Shown one piece after another: positions 25,227-37,092 of a stretch of 64,000 nucleotides of DNA; the first letter of the stretch is position 1; each line of letters begins with the position of its first letter. The stretch is from Bugula neritina (lineage: Eukaryota > Bryozoa > Gymnolaemata > Cheilostomatida > Bugulidae), in NCBI GenBank assembly GCA_964035545.1, contig OZ037767.1:9600207-9664206 (forward strand). The letters are read 5' to 3'. Below the pieces are notes generated by a model that saw only the letters and a program-made list of their open reading frames with translations, did no database searches and was not told the origin of the DNA. A program made the position numbers and the translations under genes.

Positions 25227-26799
25227 CTTGTTTCTCAGTTAAATATTAAATGGTTTCATTCTTGCTGACACTCTTTAATATATTCATCTTAACAATTGTG
25301 ATTGTCTTCTATTGGTTATTCTGAAAAATGAAGCCATGACAAATTGTATCATCATTATCTGCTGTCACAAGCTGAAATTGCATAAAATATTTCAGTTATT
25401 GCCTGATACTAAAATGATCAATTTCTTTTAATTTGTGTGTCCATTTGTATACAATTACAATTATCTTTGCCTAGTCTAATTTGTTTCCTTTCTGATTTAG
25501 AGGTGAAACCAATCGATAGTAGACAACTTCTTCTGTTTACTAGTATGCAGTGTACTGTTGTACCTGCAGCCCCAATAATGACATATAATGCTGAGTGCCA
25601 GTTGCATGACATTAATTCAAAAATCAATATTAAAAGTCTTCATAAGTATTCAATTTAAAATCCTGGGCAGTCAACTTACTATCACAGTCTATATTATACA
25701 GGCCTACACACACACTGCGCACTAACACACACTCAACTTAATAAGGAATAAAATATTTCTTGTTTACTCCTGGATGCCTAATATGAAACACATTATTGAT
25801 GGCTCAAACCAGCACAAACTGAAAGCTAACTCTAACTCCATCACTAAACCCAACATATAACTGATTGATAAATGGTAAATGCCTATATAAAATGCAATAT
25901 ACTGAGCAACTGTGCAAAGACATGACAGCAATCCTGGCCAATGGCCACTCTCATGAACTTTGTTCAACAACTTTTAAAACTAAATGTGATAACCACAAAA
26001 TCTATTTCAAACAAAGGAAATAATACTAAACTCAATAAGCATGTCTGGAAGTTGAAAGAGGAGAACGTGCACTTCAACATCAAATGGAATAGGTACCATA
26101 AAAATATGTGGATCAAACTCGAATGTGATTAAACAGATGCGATTTATGCAGCTCTGAAAATAGATAAATTTAAAACAGCTGGAGTTGTTACATCTCCAAA
26201 AATTCAATATGAAATTTCGAGAGCGCGCGCAATGTTTACTCACGCGTATTTAAACGACGCCAAGTGTAAGACGCGCCTTGTATTAATACAATAACTAACG
26301 CAATTTTTAACAAGATCATTCTGCCGCAAAGGCCGGAGAGCGTAGTCTACTAACACGAAACAGTAATTTGGTTCACAACAAAGTTATTATGTAATTATAT
26401 GCAATATAGGACGTTTCAATAATATCAGCACTACTCTAGTTGGTCATTAATATGGCCAAAGGTAATAATAATGTTTCTATGCAATCCGTAGCTCAAATAT
26501 GATGACAAAAACCGTAAGGGCAGCTGCAAGCCTTTATGAGCCAAAAGTAAGAAGGTACTGTGTGTGAAATTATAATTAGGGTCATTGCTTTAAAATTTAG
26601 TATTTAGTATCTCACCCAGAAGTTTGATACCCGAAATAGTGGTGAGCATAGCTTGTTTATTGCAGGAAATGAGAATTCGTGTCTGTGTTACAAACACACA
26701 GCAGCCTTCTCAAGGTACAACTTTGGGTCCAGCATAGCAGTTCAATCAAATCTGGTTCACAACAGACCAAGTAGTGAATGTAACAGCAGGCAGAAGGTG
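25227..26799. other. Intergenic, presumed upstream region of the basic-protein gene
   Basis: AT-rich sequence with no supported exon; short open frames on both strands lack splice signals and family similarity. A small GC-richer patch with GCGCGC and ACGCGT-type sites near 26222-26275 could be a promoter, but nothing specific supports this. A CA-rich run lies near 25700-25735. The LTR element begins at 26800. Confidence 0.5.
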
Positions 26800-27071
26800 T
26801 GTAGTAATTTGTGTAACTACTATGCGTGGGTTCCTAGCTTGTAATTATAGTCTATTTATCTACACCAATAAAGTATTTAAGTAAGAGTTTCCAAAGTTTA
26901 TTCACTACTAATTACAAAAAAGATACAGTACGTATACAGACTAGAGATTACATCTTCGCTTAGTTAGCACGCTCTCTCTACTGCAAAACTACTACTAGCT
27001 GAGGGTTATCACGTGACGCACTCGGATAGGCTGAAGGAATACGGGGACGCGCGTATTACGTCCTCACTACA
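26800..27071 (-). repeat. 3' LTR of the gypsy-type element
   Basis: Minus-strand ends are TGTAGTGAGG and TTACTACA. AATAAA (in GTGAATAAACTTTGG) lies in the second half and a CACGTG E-box-like hexamer in the first third. It appears identical to 34097-34368. Confidence 0.95.
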
Positions 27072-27085
27072 CCGCCCCCCCCCCA
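27072..27085 (-). other. Polypurine tract of the gypsy-type element
   Basis: On the minus strand a run of ten G followed by CGG abuts the 3' LTR. This is the expected position of the plus-strand DNA primer. The purine run is interrupted by one C. Confidence 0.7.
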
Positions 27086-27423
27086 GCAGAAAGCCCTACT
27101 TTCTGATAACACAGATACAATAAATTCGAACATAAAATGTTATAAAACTAAAAAAAAACCGAGAGCGTGTGGCACATAAAAGAAAAACATGGCTATGTAC
27201 AGTAATAAGAAAACATATACATATAAAAAATATAACAGTAAATACACAATGGCACCGGCGGGAGGCACTTATAAAGGGATAGTTTATAGAGGTAGAGCTG
27301 TATACTGGTAGGTTACTATATTGTTACACTGAGTAATTGTTTGTGAGCACCGGCGTGAGAAGGGTCTGGAATGGGGCACCACCTGCTGTACCATCACGGA
27401 TAGAGAGAGGAGGGACATCATCT

Positions 27424-28512
27424 TCAAGCACTTCCTTTCATTCGGGCTACAGAGGCAGAGAGGGCCCGGAGTTCTGATGCGGCGGCGGAGATTCTCGGTG
27501 TCAGTCTTTGCACCTCTTTCTCTAATTCTCGTATCCGCTCTTCTGCCTCGCCTAGATTCCGGGCAGGGGCAGAGTGTCGGTTGGGGGATGAAGATGGCCA
27601 ACGCCGTTTACGAGAAGGCCTTGGGGAGACAGGGGGGGAGGGACGCCATCGCTGTGGTATATCGATGCGTCGTAACACGACTCTTGGTATGGAGTCGGGG
27701 CGGGGCACTGTGCGTGCGGGGGGTGAGGGACGGGATACGCGTGGTTTCCTATATCCGGGTGGTTTAGGGCAGGGTCCCTGTGTGATGGTCCTGGGTGCGG
27801 GGAACTCCTGACGCAGCCGTTCATATCGAGCTGGGTCTGATATGAATGGTCGGATGAGATTAAGGAATTGTGGAAAGGAGGGTTCGTCGACTTCGAACAG
27901 GTGTCCAACATGGCATCCCATAGTTCGCTGGTGACGGAGGATGTAGTCCCTGTGGTAACTATATTCACCACAGGGACAAAAGGTGGTGAAATAATGTTGG
28001 GGAATATGAACTCGAAGTCTTCGTGGAGTAGTGAAGTGAAGCTGGCATAAACGGCAGGTGGTGCATTGGTCGTCTCCCTAGTGCTCTCGTATCAGTGTTT
28101 CTGTATCTGGTGTAACCCAGCATGACTGCTGTAAGAGTGCCTCCGGAAGAGTAGTGGGAACGGGTTCCTCGTTCCAAGCCATTTCTAGTGACGGCATGTC
28201 ACCAGAGAGAGGAGAGAGAGCGGTATCTAAAAGAGCAGAATTACTGTTAGATCGAGTATGATCTTTACACCATAATTCTGATGACAACCGACTGTTACTA
28301 GTCTGGGAGTCATACATCTTTTCAGATAGCACTCGAGGGACTGAGTCGTGTCGTGTAGACTGACAGAGAGACATAGTGTCAAGCTCCAGATCTAGTAGAT
28401 CGTCGGCCATCTTTATGTTCTCGTCGCCTTTCACGTAGGACTCAGTCCCCAGTAGTTGTGATTCAATCAAGGCGATTAAATCAGAACTGACTGATGGTAG
28501 ACTGGTTTCCAT
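27424..28512 (-). pseudogene. Extra ORF downstream of pol: zinc-finger plus coiled-coil protein with one in-frame TAG
   Basis: A single frame of about 363 codons runs from ATG at 28512 to the stop at 27424, interrupted only by TAG at 28078-28080. The first 144 residues are acidic and Ser rich (DDLLDLELDTMSLC). Just after the TAG comes a perfect C2H2 spacing, C-x2-C-x12-H-x3-H (CRLC ... RVHIPQH). A second cluster follows, CPCGEYSYHRDYILRHQ then GCH, resembling a C2HC finger. A Pro/Arg-rich stretch and a heptad-like helix (AEERIRELEKEVQRL) end the protein. No signal peptide or membrane segment is visible, so it is not an envelope gene although it occupies that slot. Its role is unknown; nucleic-acid binding is inferred from the fingers. 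Confidence 0.75.
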
Positions 28513-28577
28513 GAGTGGAAATGTTAGCTCAGAGCAAGCTTACCTGAGAACCCGGTATTTGTAATCATACTCAGCGT

Positions 28578-31500
28578 TCAAGCTTGGATGTCCGTGGATT
28601 GAGTTTGAATGCGTCTTCCCTTGACAACGTCAGCGTACGAAAAGACTGGGCAGCGTGGTTGTTGCGCACGGCTGGAACTATTTGCCCCGGGCGTAGTAGT
28701 TTTGTTTACTACTCCGCCTTCGCAAAAGTTGAGATTTCCGTGGTGTTCACAACTCCCACGCTTTGTTGCCAGTCCTTCCGTACGGCGCCCAGCTAGACTT
28801 TCATAACTGCCGTTTGTAACACGGTCACATATGAAGTCTTTAAGGTATGCTGGGAGTTGTCTAGTACGCTGTCCCCGTTCCAGGGGAGGTGACGTATCAG
28901 CTGGAGAGGGAGTTGTAGCTGTTGGTTGGGGCGGCGTACTCACTGGTGGGCTATTTTGCTCCACCTGTGGTGTTTCTGGCCCGCCGTTGGTGGTGGTGTT
29001 CCCCTCTCCGCTGTTGTCTCCAGATGGAGCCCCTCCCACGGGGGGGTTTTGCACTTCCGGACGCGGATGTGGAACCGGAAGTGGTGGGGGTAGACTTGGT
29101 ACTGGGGGCGGTGGGCGCACTTTTGTTGGTGGGAGTGGCGTCTCCTGCTTCACCAAGTCCTCTCCCCGCGGCACAACCACTTCGTATTCTGGTCCATGCC
29201 GTTGCCGCCCACGCGTTACTGTCTGCCTCCTGGGCTCCAACAACGGGGGGGCTGCTCCTGCTGCTCCTGGGCTAGCCCAATACGGTTTCAAGCGGGCTTC
29301 GTTCTGGACAGAGACCTGTCCAGATCGCTCCAACTTGTACGTATGATTGGGCATAGCCTCAACTACTACGTAGGGTCCCACAAACTTAGGCTGGAGCTTA
29401 GCCGCTTGTCCTCGACGCCTACGGTAGTTGATCATCCACACCCAGTCCCCAGTTTGATAGAGAGGTGGTTCCTGAGAGTCCTCTCGCCGTACCTGCCACT
29501 GCTTCGCCCGCAGTATTTCGTGTGCGGCTCTCAGGTCCTCTATCAATTTACTGGCATACTCGTGGATGGTATAGTCCTGCTCTGGGATGTGGTATGTGAG
29601 GTGGTCAGGCACTCGCGTCTCTCGACCGAGCATCAGGAGGTTAGGGGTTTCCCCCGTACTGGTGTGTGGTGTACTACGGTAGGCCCGCATGACTTGCGGC
29701 AGTACCGTATCCCACTCCTCCTGACCCCGGCCGAGGAGCAGACTGCGCAGTGCATCGCCCAACATGCGATTGTTGCGTTCCACCACCCCGTTGCCCTGAG
29801 GATGGTACGGGGTGGTCCTGCTTTGGTTTACTCCCCAGAGGCGGCAGAGGTCGCTCAACAGTTGGGACTGGAATTGAGCCCCCTGGTCCGAATGTATTTG
29901 CTCAGGTAGTCCAAGATAGCAGAATACATTTTGGTCCAGCACCCTGGCCACTGTGGGGGCGGACGCATCTGGAATAGCCAGGGCGTCCGCCCACCGTGTA
30001 AAGTGGTCGGTTAATACTAGGATCCAACTGTTTCCTCTGGGGGTGACGGGCATGGGTCCGACTAGGTCGATAGCTACCACCTGCCATGGCCTCCCAGCAT
30101 ATAGCCTACGCCGTCCCGCTTCACCAGGGAGACGGCCATGCTTGCTGGCCTGGCAGATTTCGCATTGTTTGACTCTACGCCGCACCTCACGCTCCATGCC
30201 GGGCCAGTACCACCGGAGTTGTAACTTGGAGAGCACCCTGCTCACCCCGGCGTGGGCTTGCTTGTGGGTGTCCCATACTAACTCCCGGCGTATGGCGGCT
30301 GGGCAGATCACCCTCTTCCTGCCGTACTGATTGTTGTGAGCAGCCACTGTGATGGTCAGCAGACCATCTGGCCCGATCCGCAGGGAGTCCCAACGTTGGC
30401 AGTACGACCGTAACTCGGTGCATCCCTGCCGCAGTTGTTCTTCACTGGGTCGTCGCCCCTCCTTTTTGGCACGATATACGTCGGCTACCACTCCAGGGAG
30501 GTCCTCCTGGAGTCTTCGTAGCTCCCTAACGTTATCAGCCAAGACAGGATTGGCACGGAGGCGTTGGATAGCCTCCGGGGGCGTAGCGGCCTTCTGTAGG
30601 AGTTGACCCTGGTCCCAGTCATACTCCGTTTCAGAGTGGTTCAGTGCTCTCAACTCGGATTTTGGAGGACCTCCGTCCCTCTTCTCGATGTTGAGGCACT
30701 GTTTACACCCCTCGTCCGGTCGCCGGCTCAGTCCATCAGCATTGCCGTGTTTCTTACCGGGTCGGTGCTCGATCCGGTAAGAGAACTCGGCCAGGACCTC
30801 GAGCCATCGGGCGACTTGGCTGGACGGTTCTGCTCTCTTACATAACCAAATCAAGGAGGCGTGGTCGGTCCGCAAGCGGAACTTCCTGCCGTATAGATAA
30901 GGTCTGAAATGCTTCACTGACTTGATTACTGCCAGTAATTCCTTTCGGGTAGTGCAGTAATTTCGTTCAGTGGGCGAGAGAGACTTACTGTAGTAGGCCA
31001 CGACTACTTCGCGGCCCTCCTGCACCTGGGACAGCACAGCGCCGACATTTTGGTCACTGGCGTCAGTATCGAGGATGTACTCCAGGGCAGGGTCTGGATA
31101 GGCCAGGATAGGGGCCTCCAGCAGGCGGCCCTTGAGGCAGTCGAACGCTCTCTGTTCGACGGGAGTCCACTGCCAGGTCACCCCCTTTGCGGTGAGCCGG
31201 TTTAATGGCTGCGCTACCCCCGCAAAGTCTGGTATGTATTGCCTGTAATACCCTACCAGCCCCAGGAAAGCCCATAGCCCGGTCAAATCCTGGGGGGTTA
31301 CCCAATCTTCTATAGCTCGTACCTTTTCAGGATCCGTCGCCACACCGTGACGGCCGACGATGTGCCCCAGGTACTTCACCTCTGGCTGCAAGAGAGCGCA
31401 CTTGGAGGGTTTGAGCTTCAGATTGGCGCCTCGGAGTCGATCGAAGACCTCCCGCAGACGGCTGACGTGTGTCTGAAAGTCTGGGGAGATCACGATGACG

Positions 31501-32528
31501 TCGTCGAGGTAGACTAGCAGTGTCTTCCAGTGGAGTCCACTGAGGACCTGTTCCATGAGCCGCTGGAACGTAGCGGGGGCAGAAGTCAGTCCGAAGGGGA
31601 GGACTTTCTACTTCCATAAGCCGTCCCGCGTGATGAACGCCGCCTTCTCCTGGGCGTCTGGGCTGAGGGGGACCTGCCAATAGCCGCTCAACAAGTCTAG
31701 CGTACTGAAGTACTTGCTGCCGGCTAAGGCGTCCAGAGATTCGTCGATCCTGGGTAAGGGGTAGGCGTCCTGTATGGTCACGCTATTGAGCTTGCGATAA
31801 TCCACACAGAACCGCCAACTGCCGTCTTTCTTTCGGACCAGAACGACCGGTGAACTCCACGCACTATGTGCTGGCTCGATGAGGCCGCGGTCCAAAAGAT
31901 CCCGGACTTGTTGGCTGACCTCCTTTTCCTTCTCGGGTCCCAGCCTCCTAGTGGGCTGCCTAATAGGGGTAGTCCCTGCAGCTAGCGGTATCTCATGACG
32001 GACGGCCGTGGTCAGGCCGACGTCATGGTCCCCACTGCTGAACACGTCGCTATAATCACGTAGCAACTGGGCCATAGTCTGGCGTTCCACGTTGCCCGTG
32101 CAGCCGTCACACGCTGCCTGGTATAGCTCTTTGACGTGTTTTGGGACGGTCCCCCGCCTAACTGACGGGCTCTGTTGGGGACCTTCCGTCGCAGCTCCCA
32201 GCGACGGCCCTATATCCTCCTCCTGGATGGAGTGGAAGCGACCCAGCATGGATCCTGACGGTAATTGTACCGCTTCGGAGAAGGGGTTGACACACTGCAC
32301 CAAGATCTCTCCTCGGTCAGTCAGCCGGTTAAGACTGCTGGCGAGTTGGATTCTAGTGTGCGCACCTTCGACAACCCCTAGCCCCGAGAGTTGGCTATTG
32401 TTCACTCTGCAGTGAACGGTAGCCCGGGAGCGGCCGGGTATAGTACAGTTGCGTACTACCTGCACACCTCCCGCTAGAGGACGACCGAACTTGTCGACAC
32501 AGGTGAGCTCTTTGCCGCCCATCAGCAT
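28578..32528 (-). pseudogene. pol: gypsy-type pol: RT, RNase H, integrase, with one in-frame TAG
   Basis: One frame runs from 32528 to 28578, broken by TAG at 31608-31610 inside the RT palm, between FSTLDLLSGYWQVPL and VLPFGLTSAPATF. The polymerase YLDD box is in TLLVYLDDVIVISPD. RNase H shows LDTDASDQNVGAVLSQ and RTDHASLIWL. The integrase zinc-binding part is HKQAHAGVSR with CEICQAS. The catalytic triad is D in VAIDLVGPMP, D in SDQGAQF and E in GNGVVERNN with 35 residues between the last two. A GPY-type module (KFVGPYVVVE) follows. The C-terminal 170 residues are Pro rich. All catalytic residues are present, so without the stop the enzyme set would look functional. In retroelements this is expressed as a Gag-Pol polyprotein. 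Confidence 0.93.
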
Positions 32529-33154
32529 TGCTGACTTGCTAAAGTCAATATGGCACCGTGTCTCTTCAAGAACGGCATCCCCAGTATGGCATCTTCCTCC
32601 AGTGGGCTGATGACGAAGGTTTCCTGAATGGCCTGGTCGCGGACGCGCCCAGCCAATTCTATGATACCGTAGAAAGGAATCCGTGACCCGTCAGCTAGGG
32701 TGCCCGGTTCCCCGGTATAGGGAGCTAAGGCTCCCCTCTCCTTGGGAGGGAGGGTGTCGAAGACCCGACGGCTGAGGAGATTAGTGGTACACCCGGAGTC
32801 TAACAGGAAGGTGACAGCTTTACCGGCCACCTTCCCTGGCAAGAAGTAGCTGCCTCCGTGAGGTTGTACCCGTACTCCCCCAGCGTGCTCGGTCTCGGCC
32901 GAACGGGGCTGTGCCCGTTTGTTTCGCGGTTTGCGGGGCCGGTGAGAGTTTCCTTGCGGGGGGGTGTTTTGATCCTCCCCGATGCCCTGAGGGGCCTCGC
33001 TGGTCTGTTCCATTACTGGTAACGGACTGAAGCGGTTGGTGAGAGGCAGAGAGAAGGGGTCTCGTGGTCGACCCGGTTGGCTGGTTCGGCGAGGTGTTTG
33101 CCATTGACGGGAGGGTGTGCTGCTGGGCCTGTACGGGCTCCTGGCGGCATCCAC
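32522..33154 (-). pseudogene. gypsy-type aspartic protease segment
   Basis: The frame carries the retropepsin active site as FLLDSGCTTNLLS (DSG in place of the more usual DTG) and the flap/helix motif AILGMPFL near the C-terminus, separated by about 85 residues. It then leaves frame: the sequence typical of the protease-RT linker continues in the frame of pol from about 32565. A single-base indel near 32560 would explain this; a sequencing or assembly error is equally possible. Confidence 0.8.
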
Positions 33155-33392
33155 CCCGTTTTCCTCTCGGTGTGGGCCCGCGGAGCTCTGGGGGTCTCCG
33201 GGGGGGTTGTGGCTTCTGCTGCCGTTTGAATCGCGGGCCGCTCGGGTGGCGGTGCCCCTGGTTGCCGCTTTCCCAGCGTCGCATCATAGGTCTGGGGGGT
33301 TTTGCTGCCGTCCTCTTACTCTTCCTCGAGTGGTTGTATGTTATTGTCGCCACCAATTGTCCCAGTCTAGTCATCAAGCGGCTTATCTCCAT
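32820..33392 (-). pseudogene. gag C-terminal (nucleocapsid-like) segment in a second frame
   Basis: This frame overlaps the end of the gag frame by about 25 bases and continues the gag reading. It starts within EMEISRLMTRLGQLVATI, then goes through a basic, Pro/Arg-rich stretch. WESGNQGHRHP sits where a CCHC zinc knuckle is expected, but the three cysteine positions read R, S and G and only the His is kept. The frame then gives way to the protease frame. Confidence 0.6.
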
Positions 33393-34035
33393 CTCTAGTG
33401 GGTTTAGTGGTCGCGGCAGCTATGCGGACCGGATGGTCTGGTTCCCTAGAGGTCTGGGGAGTGGCCTCTTCCGTCTTATAGAGTCGCTCGGCTCCAGCGT
33501 AGGCCTTATTCTCCTGGATTGCAGCCTCGATTGTGGTCACTCCCTTGGCTTGTAACTGGTGGTAGAAGTGCAAAGAGTTGAGAGACTGTACAAAGGCTTC
33601 GAATGTGTAATGCCGTCTGTGTGTTTCTGGCAGATCGCTATACGCGGTCCGTGCCAGTCTCTGCACCAGAGTGGCGTGGTCAGAAAGCGGTGTACATGTC
33701 TTGCGGAGTAATCCTCGCAGCTTGGACTTGGCGACGGCAACGGGCATGCCAAAACGGGCCCGTAGTGTAGCAATGATCCCGTTTACGCTAGGCTTCCACC
33801 CGTACGGCTTGGCTTCTTCCGTCAGTGCCATCCGCAGTTTTGTAAGAGTTACTCTTGGCGGCCATCTTGTAATGGCTGCAGCTTCACGGAACTCTTGAAC
33901 GAATTGTTCAATATCCTCGCGGCCTGTGAACACGGGAACCTCTAATGTGTTCCTATATACCTCCTCTCCAGCTCCGAGAGGGCCTATAATAATGTTCCGC
34001 TCACCTCCTTCCATTGAAGTTACTCCCTCGTCCAT
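33367..34035 (-). pseudogene. gag: gypsy-type gag (capsid) ORF
   Basis: A 222-codon ORF starts at ATG 34035, about 40 bases inside the primer site. It encodes a retrotransposon gag capsid-type protein: VPVFTGREDIEQFVQEF and the later RARFGMPVAVAKSKL and TPLSDHATLVQRLARTAY are in the order seen in gypsy gag genes. It forms the particle shell that packages the element RNA. It ends at TAG just after the overlapping frame opens. Whether the shift is programmed or a mutation cannot be told from one copy. Confidence 0.8.
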
Positions 34036-34076
34036 GATGTTCTAATACTTCTCATTGTTCTCGTACAGTAGCTAGA

Positions 34077-34095
34077 AATCCCACTGCTGCCACCA
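34077..34095 (-). other. tRNA primer-binding site (tRNA-Leu type)
   Basis: One base after the 5' LTR the minus strand reads TGGTGGCAGCAGTGGGATT. This is complementary, with one difference, to the 3' end plus CCA of animal tRNA-Leu(AAG) as I recall it. The first 12 bases are the same as in the second element at 47903. Confidence 0.75.
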
Positions 34096-34096
34096 C

Positions 34097-34368
34097 TGTA
34101 GTAATTTGTGTAACTACTATGCGTGGGTTCCTAGCTTGTAATTATAGTCTATTTATCTACACCAATAAAGTATTTAAGTAAGAGTTTCCAAAGTTTATTC
34201 ACTACTAATTACAAAAAAGATACAGTACGTATACAGACTAGAGATTACATCTTCGCTTAGTTAGCACGCTCTCTCTACTGCAAAACTACTACTAGCTGAG
34301 GGTTATCACGTGACGCACTCGGATAGGCTGAAGGAATACGGGGACGCGCGTATTACGTCCTCACTACA
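34097..34368 (-). repeat. 5' LTR of the gypsy-type element
   Basis: This is the promoter-side LTR, identical by eye to 26800-27071 over 272 bases. The target duplication GGTG follows at 34369. Confidence 0.95.
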
Positions 34369-37092
34369 GGTGAACTACTTACATAGGCTTCAATACTGCC
34401 ATCTACAATGCTCTACTGCGTTAATTCTGTGCCGAGTGACTAGCCAAGTGACTAGCCAACTGTAGCCAGCGTTCATAGCTAGGGTTTGAGGAGTGTCTTC
34501 TTGCTCTCCCTAGTATCAATAAGAACACGCAGCTATATCTTTCAGGTAAAATGATGTATAATTATATGCAAAAGTAATTAAATGTTTTATTTAATAGTAC
34601 CTAAATAGTGCTTATAGTTGCTATACTTTATTATCCAAGAATATAAATAAAATTACCTCTGAATAGCAAATGCCTTACTTCCTACAGCATATATGAGTAT
34701 AGATGCAATTATAATAAAAAATATCCAGGAAAAAGCATTATATAAAGCTATTGCAATATTAAAAAAGCAAATAAATACGTAGCATTATTGGCATGTTTCA
34801 ATTAGTGGTATAAAATTTTTCTTATATAATATTATAGCAATTGAAATATTATAATTTTAATTAATATTCATCTACAGGCAGTTTTGACAAAATTATATAA
34901 CATAGGAGATTCATAAATTTAATTCTAGATAGCTGTAGTACATTAGGATTATTTTGTAAGAACTAACAAACTGCCTCTGAAGTGGGAAAGTAATTTAAAA
35001 AAACTGATCATGCTCAAGCATAAGTTTTTTGAAATTATTTTTTCAACTTTTATGAATTAAAAAAGAAAAATATTCCTATAAAATCTCATCATAATGCATG
35101 TATGGAGGTTAAAATTATCACATGAGTATACTTGTTGCACATTAATGAATAAGTATAAATAAACTGCTATAGTGACTATATAGCTTCTGAAGGTATCAAT
35201 GAATGCTATAAGTAAATTATTGCATCTTATTGTAGACAGAGTAGTCCAAAATACTTATATAACGGTGTTACTATTACAAATCCTTCAGCATTTTTTGGAA
35301 AAATGTTTATAATTTTTTAAAAATACAGCCATATATTTTTGTTATATTATTAACAGGGTGTATACCAGATGACCCTGAGCAAGGATAGGATAAGCTTCAA
35401 GAATTCATCTCTACTTACTGAAGGAAGTCTTCTAATTTAAACTGAATCTAATGGTGAAATGCTTTCTATAGTATGAGCCTTCAACTCTCACTTCAATCAA
35501 TTGTATTCAACTCTCTTTGTCTTTAGAGTTAAGAATGAGTACTGATATATTTTTAGAATATGAATGCCAACTATATTTTCTATTATAAATTCATAGCTTC
35601 AGTTTAAGGTAAAGTGTTATGAAAACATATAGGTTGCTTGACAATTAAAATGTTGGAATAATTTTCTACTACAGATAGTCAATTTGCTCAGAGAGTGGTA
35701 TTGCAGCTTCGCACATTAATCTGCTTGCAAATAGTTTGAAATTTAATGCTTTTATTTTATTTTATTGGTTTTCATCAAAGCAAAATATTTCTCTGTCGAT
35801 CAAAAGAATAAGTCTACCTTCATAACTGATTTCACATGAAATATTGAAATTGACAAAGGAAAATATTATTATAATAATTATATGAAACTATTTTATATTA
35901 AACACTGACTTCAACATTGTTGAGTATACATGATGAGTCTGCTTATTATACTTATTATTCAGATGTGTGAAACATTTGAAATTGTTTCCTCTTTTGATTT
36001 GTTCAAGTCTCAAGACTTTAAGCATTAGCTTTTGTTCTAGAACTAAAACGCTACACTGTAAAAGGTAGCTAACTGCTAGCTAATTGTGTTATTTAATTAT
36101 CTGACTAAACTTTAGACTACTATTTATATTAATCAGTTGCTTTGATCTCTAGAATAATCAAAACTTATTTTTAAATAGTTCTCAAAATTATTAGTTGTTG
36201 TAGAACTGTTTGGTTAATATGAAAGATTATATTTGTTACAAGGAAAGCCAACTTAAGAGACTCAAGGTGTTTAGTTTTTTTCTAACTGTAATCTCATTTG
36301 CTAAATTTTTTTCTAGAACTGGTATAGGATGCATATCCAATAGCATGTAATTAAAAACGCACGCACTGCTATGATGTGCCTATTATGTTATAAACATAAT
36401 ATGTTCTGTTTCTTTTAAAAATGTTTGTTGCTTGAGGAAGCATTGAACATTATATATATAGGAAGCGCCATTTCTTAGGATCATTCAGCTGTCTCATCAG
36501 AGTTGCTAGCTTTAAATAAAAAAGTGATGAGGTGGTATTTATTGTTTTACTTGATGTTTTGAGATTTATCTGTTGTAGACTGGATGATTTGTGGGCATGC
36601 ACTGTTTTTATACTTGCACAATAGTAGTGTATTTTGTTTCAATTTACTTCACTTCATTAGGCTTGGTTTTTGAAATTAACAAGTGCAAATAACATCATTT
36701 CTGCTATAATATAGTAGAAATTAGCAAAGTGACCCTATTATGCATGAGCACAGTGTCTAGCTGAGTGAGAATTGAATAGTATTTGTTATTTTAATTTTTG
36801 ATCATAGTCTTACTTTTAGTTAATATATACTTTATTTTTTACTACTGCATTGCATGCTGTGAAATTAATTATTTCCTAATTGTATTAAAATGCTTTAATG
36901 TTTTTTAGAAAAATATTGATTGCCATGGAGCATAATTGCAGCTGTAACTTAATTGAGTAAATTATAAGTTATTTGCAAGAGCTGCTATTGAAATAAATAA
37001 TCTTATAGTAACTGAAAAGTAAAATAATGCATAAACTAGATGATTTATGTGTGTAAAGAATGTCATGTTGTGTAAGTAAGTTTAATAATAGA
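34369..37092. other. AT-rich intergenic sequence, nothing recognised
   Basis: No open frame above about 60 codons, no splice-linked exon candidates and no clear repeat family were seen. A CTAGCCAAGTGACTAGCC direct repeat (near 34439-34457) is the only local structure noted. Confidence 0.6.

Larger units (their letters stand above)
26800..34368 (-). mobile_element. Complete Ty3/gypsy-type LTR retrotransposon (7.57 kb), recent, coding region broken
   Basis: Two 272-bp LTRs (26800-27071 and 34097-34368) look base-for-base identical and have TG...CA ends. They are flanked by the 4-bp duplication GGTG (26796-26799 and 34369-34372). Reading on the minus strand the order is LTR, tRNA-Leu-type primer site, gag, protease, RT, RNase H, integrase, an extra ORF, polypurine tract, LTR. 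The order RT-RNase H-integrase is diagnostic of gypsy rather than copia. Identical LTRs imply very recent insertion, yet gag-protease changes frame at least twice and pol and the extra ORF each carry one in-frame TAG. GC content is much higher than in the flanks. Confidence 0.95.

Noticed and set aside
27424-28512. Envelope gene in the gypsy-type element (retrovirus-like)
   Set aside because: No signal peptide, membrane segment or surface-protein-like cysteine pattern; zinc-finger and coiled-coil features instead.
28584-33555. Many plus-strand ORFs across the gypsy-type element
   Set aside because: Antisense shadows of GC-rich gag-pol; the minus strand carries all recognised retroelement motifs.
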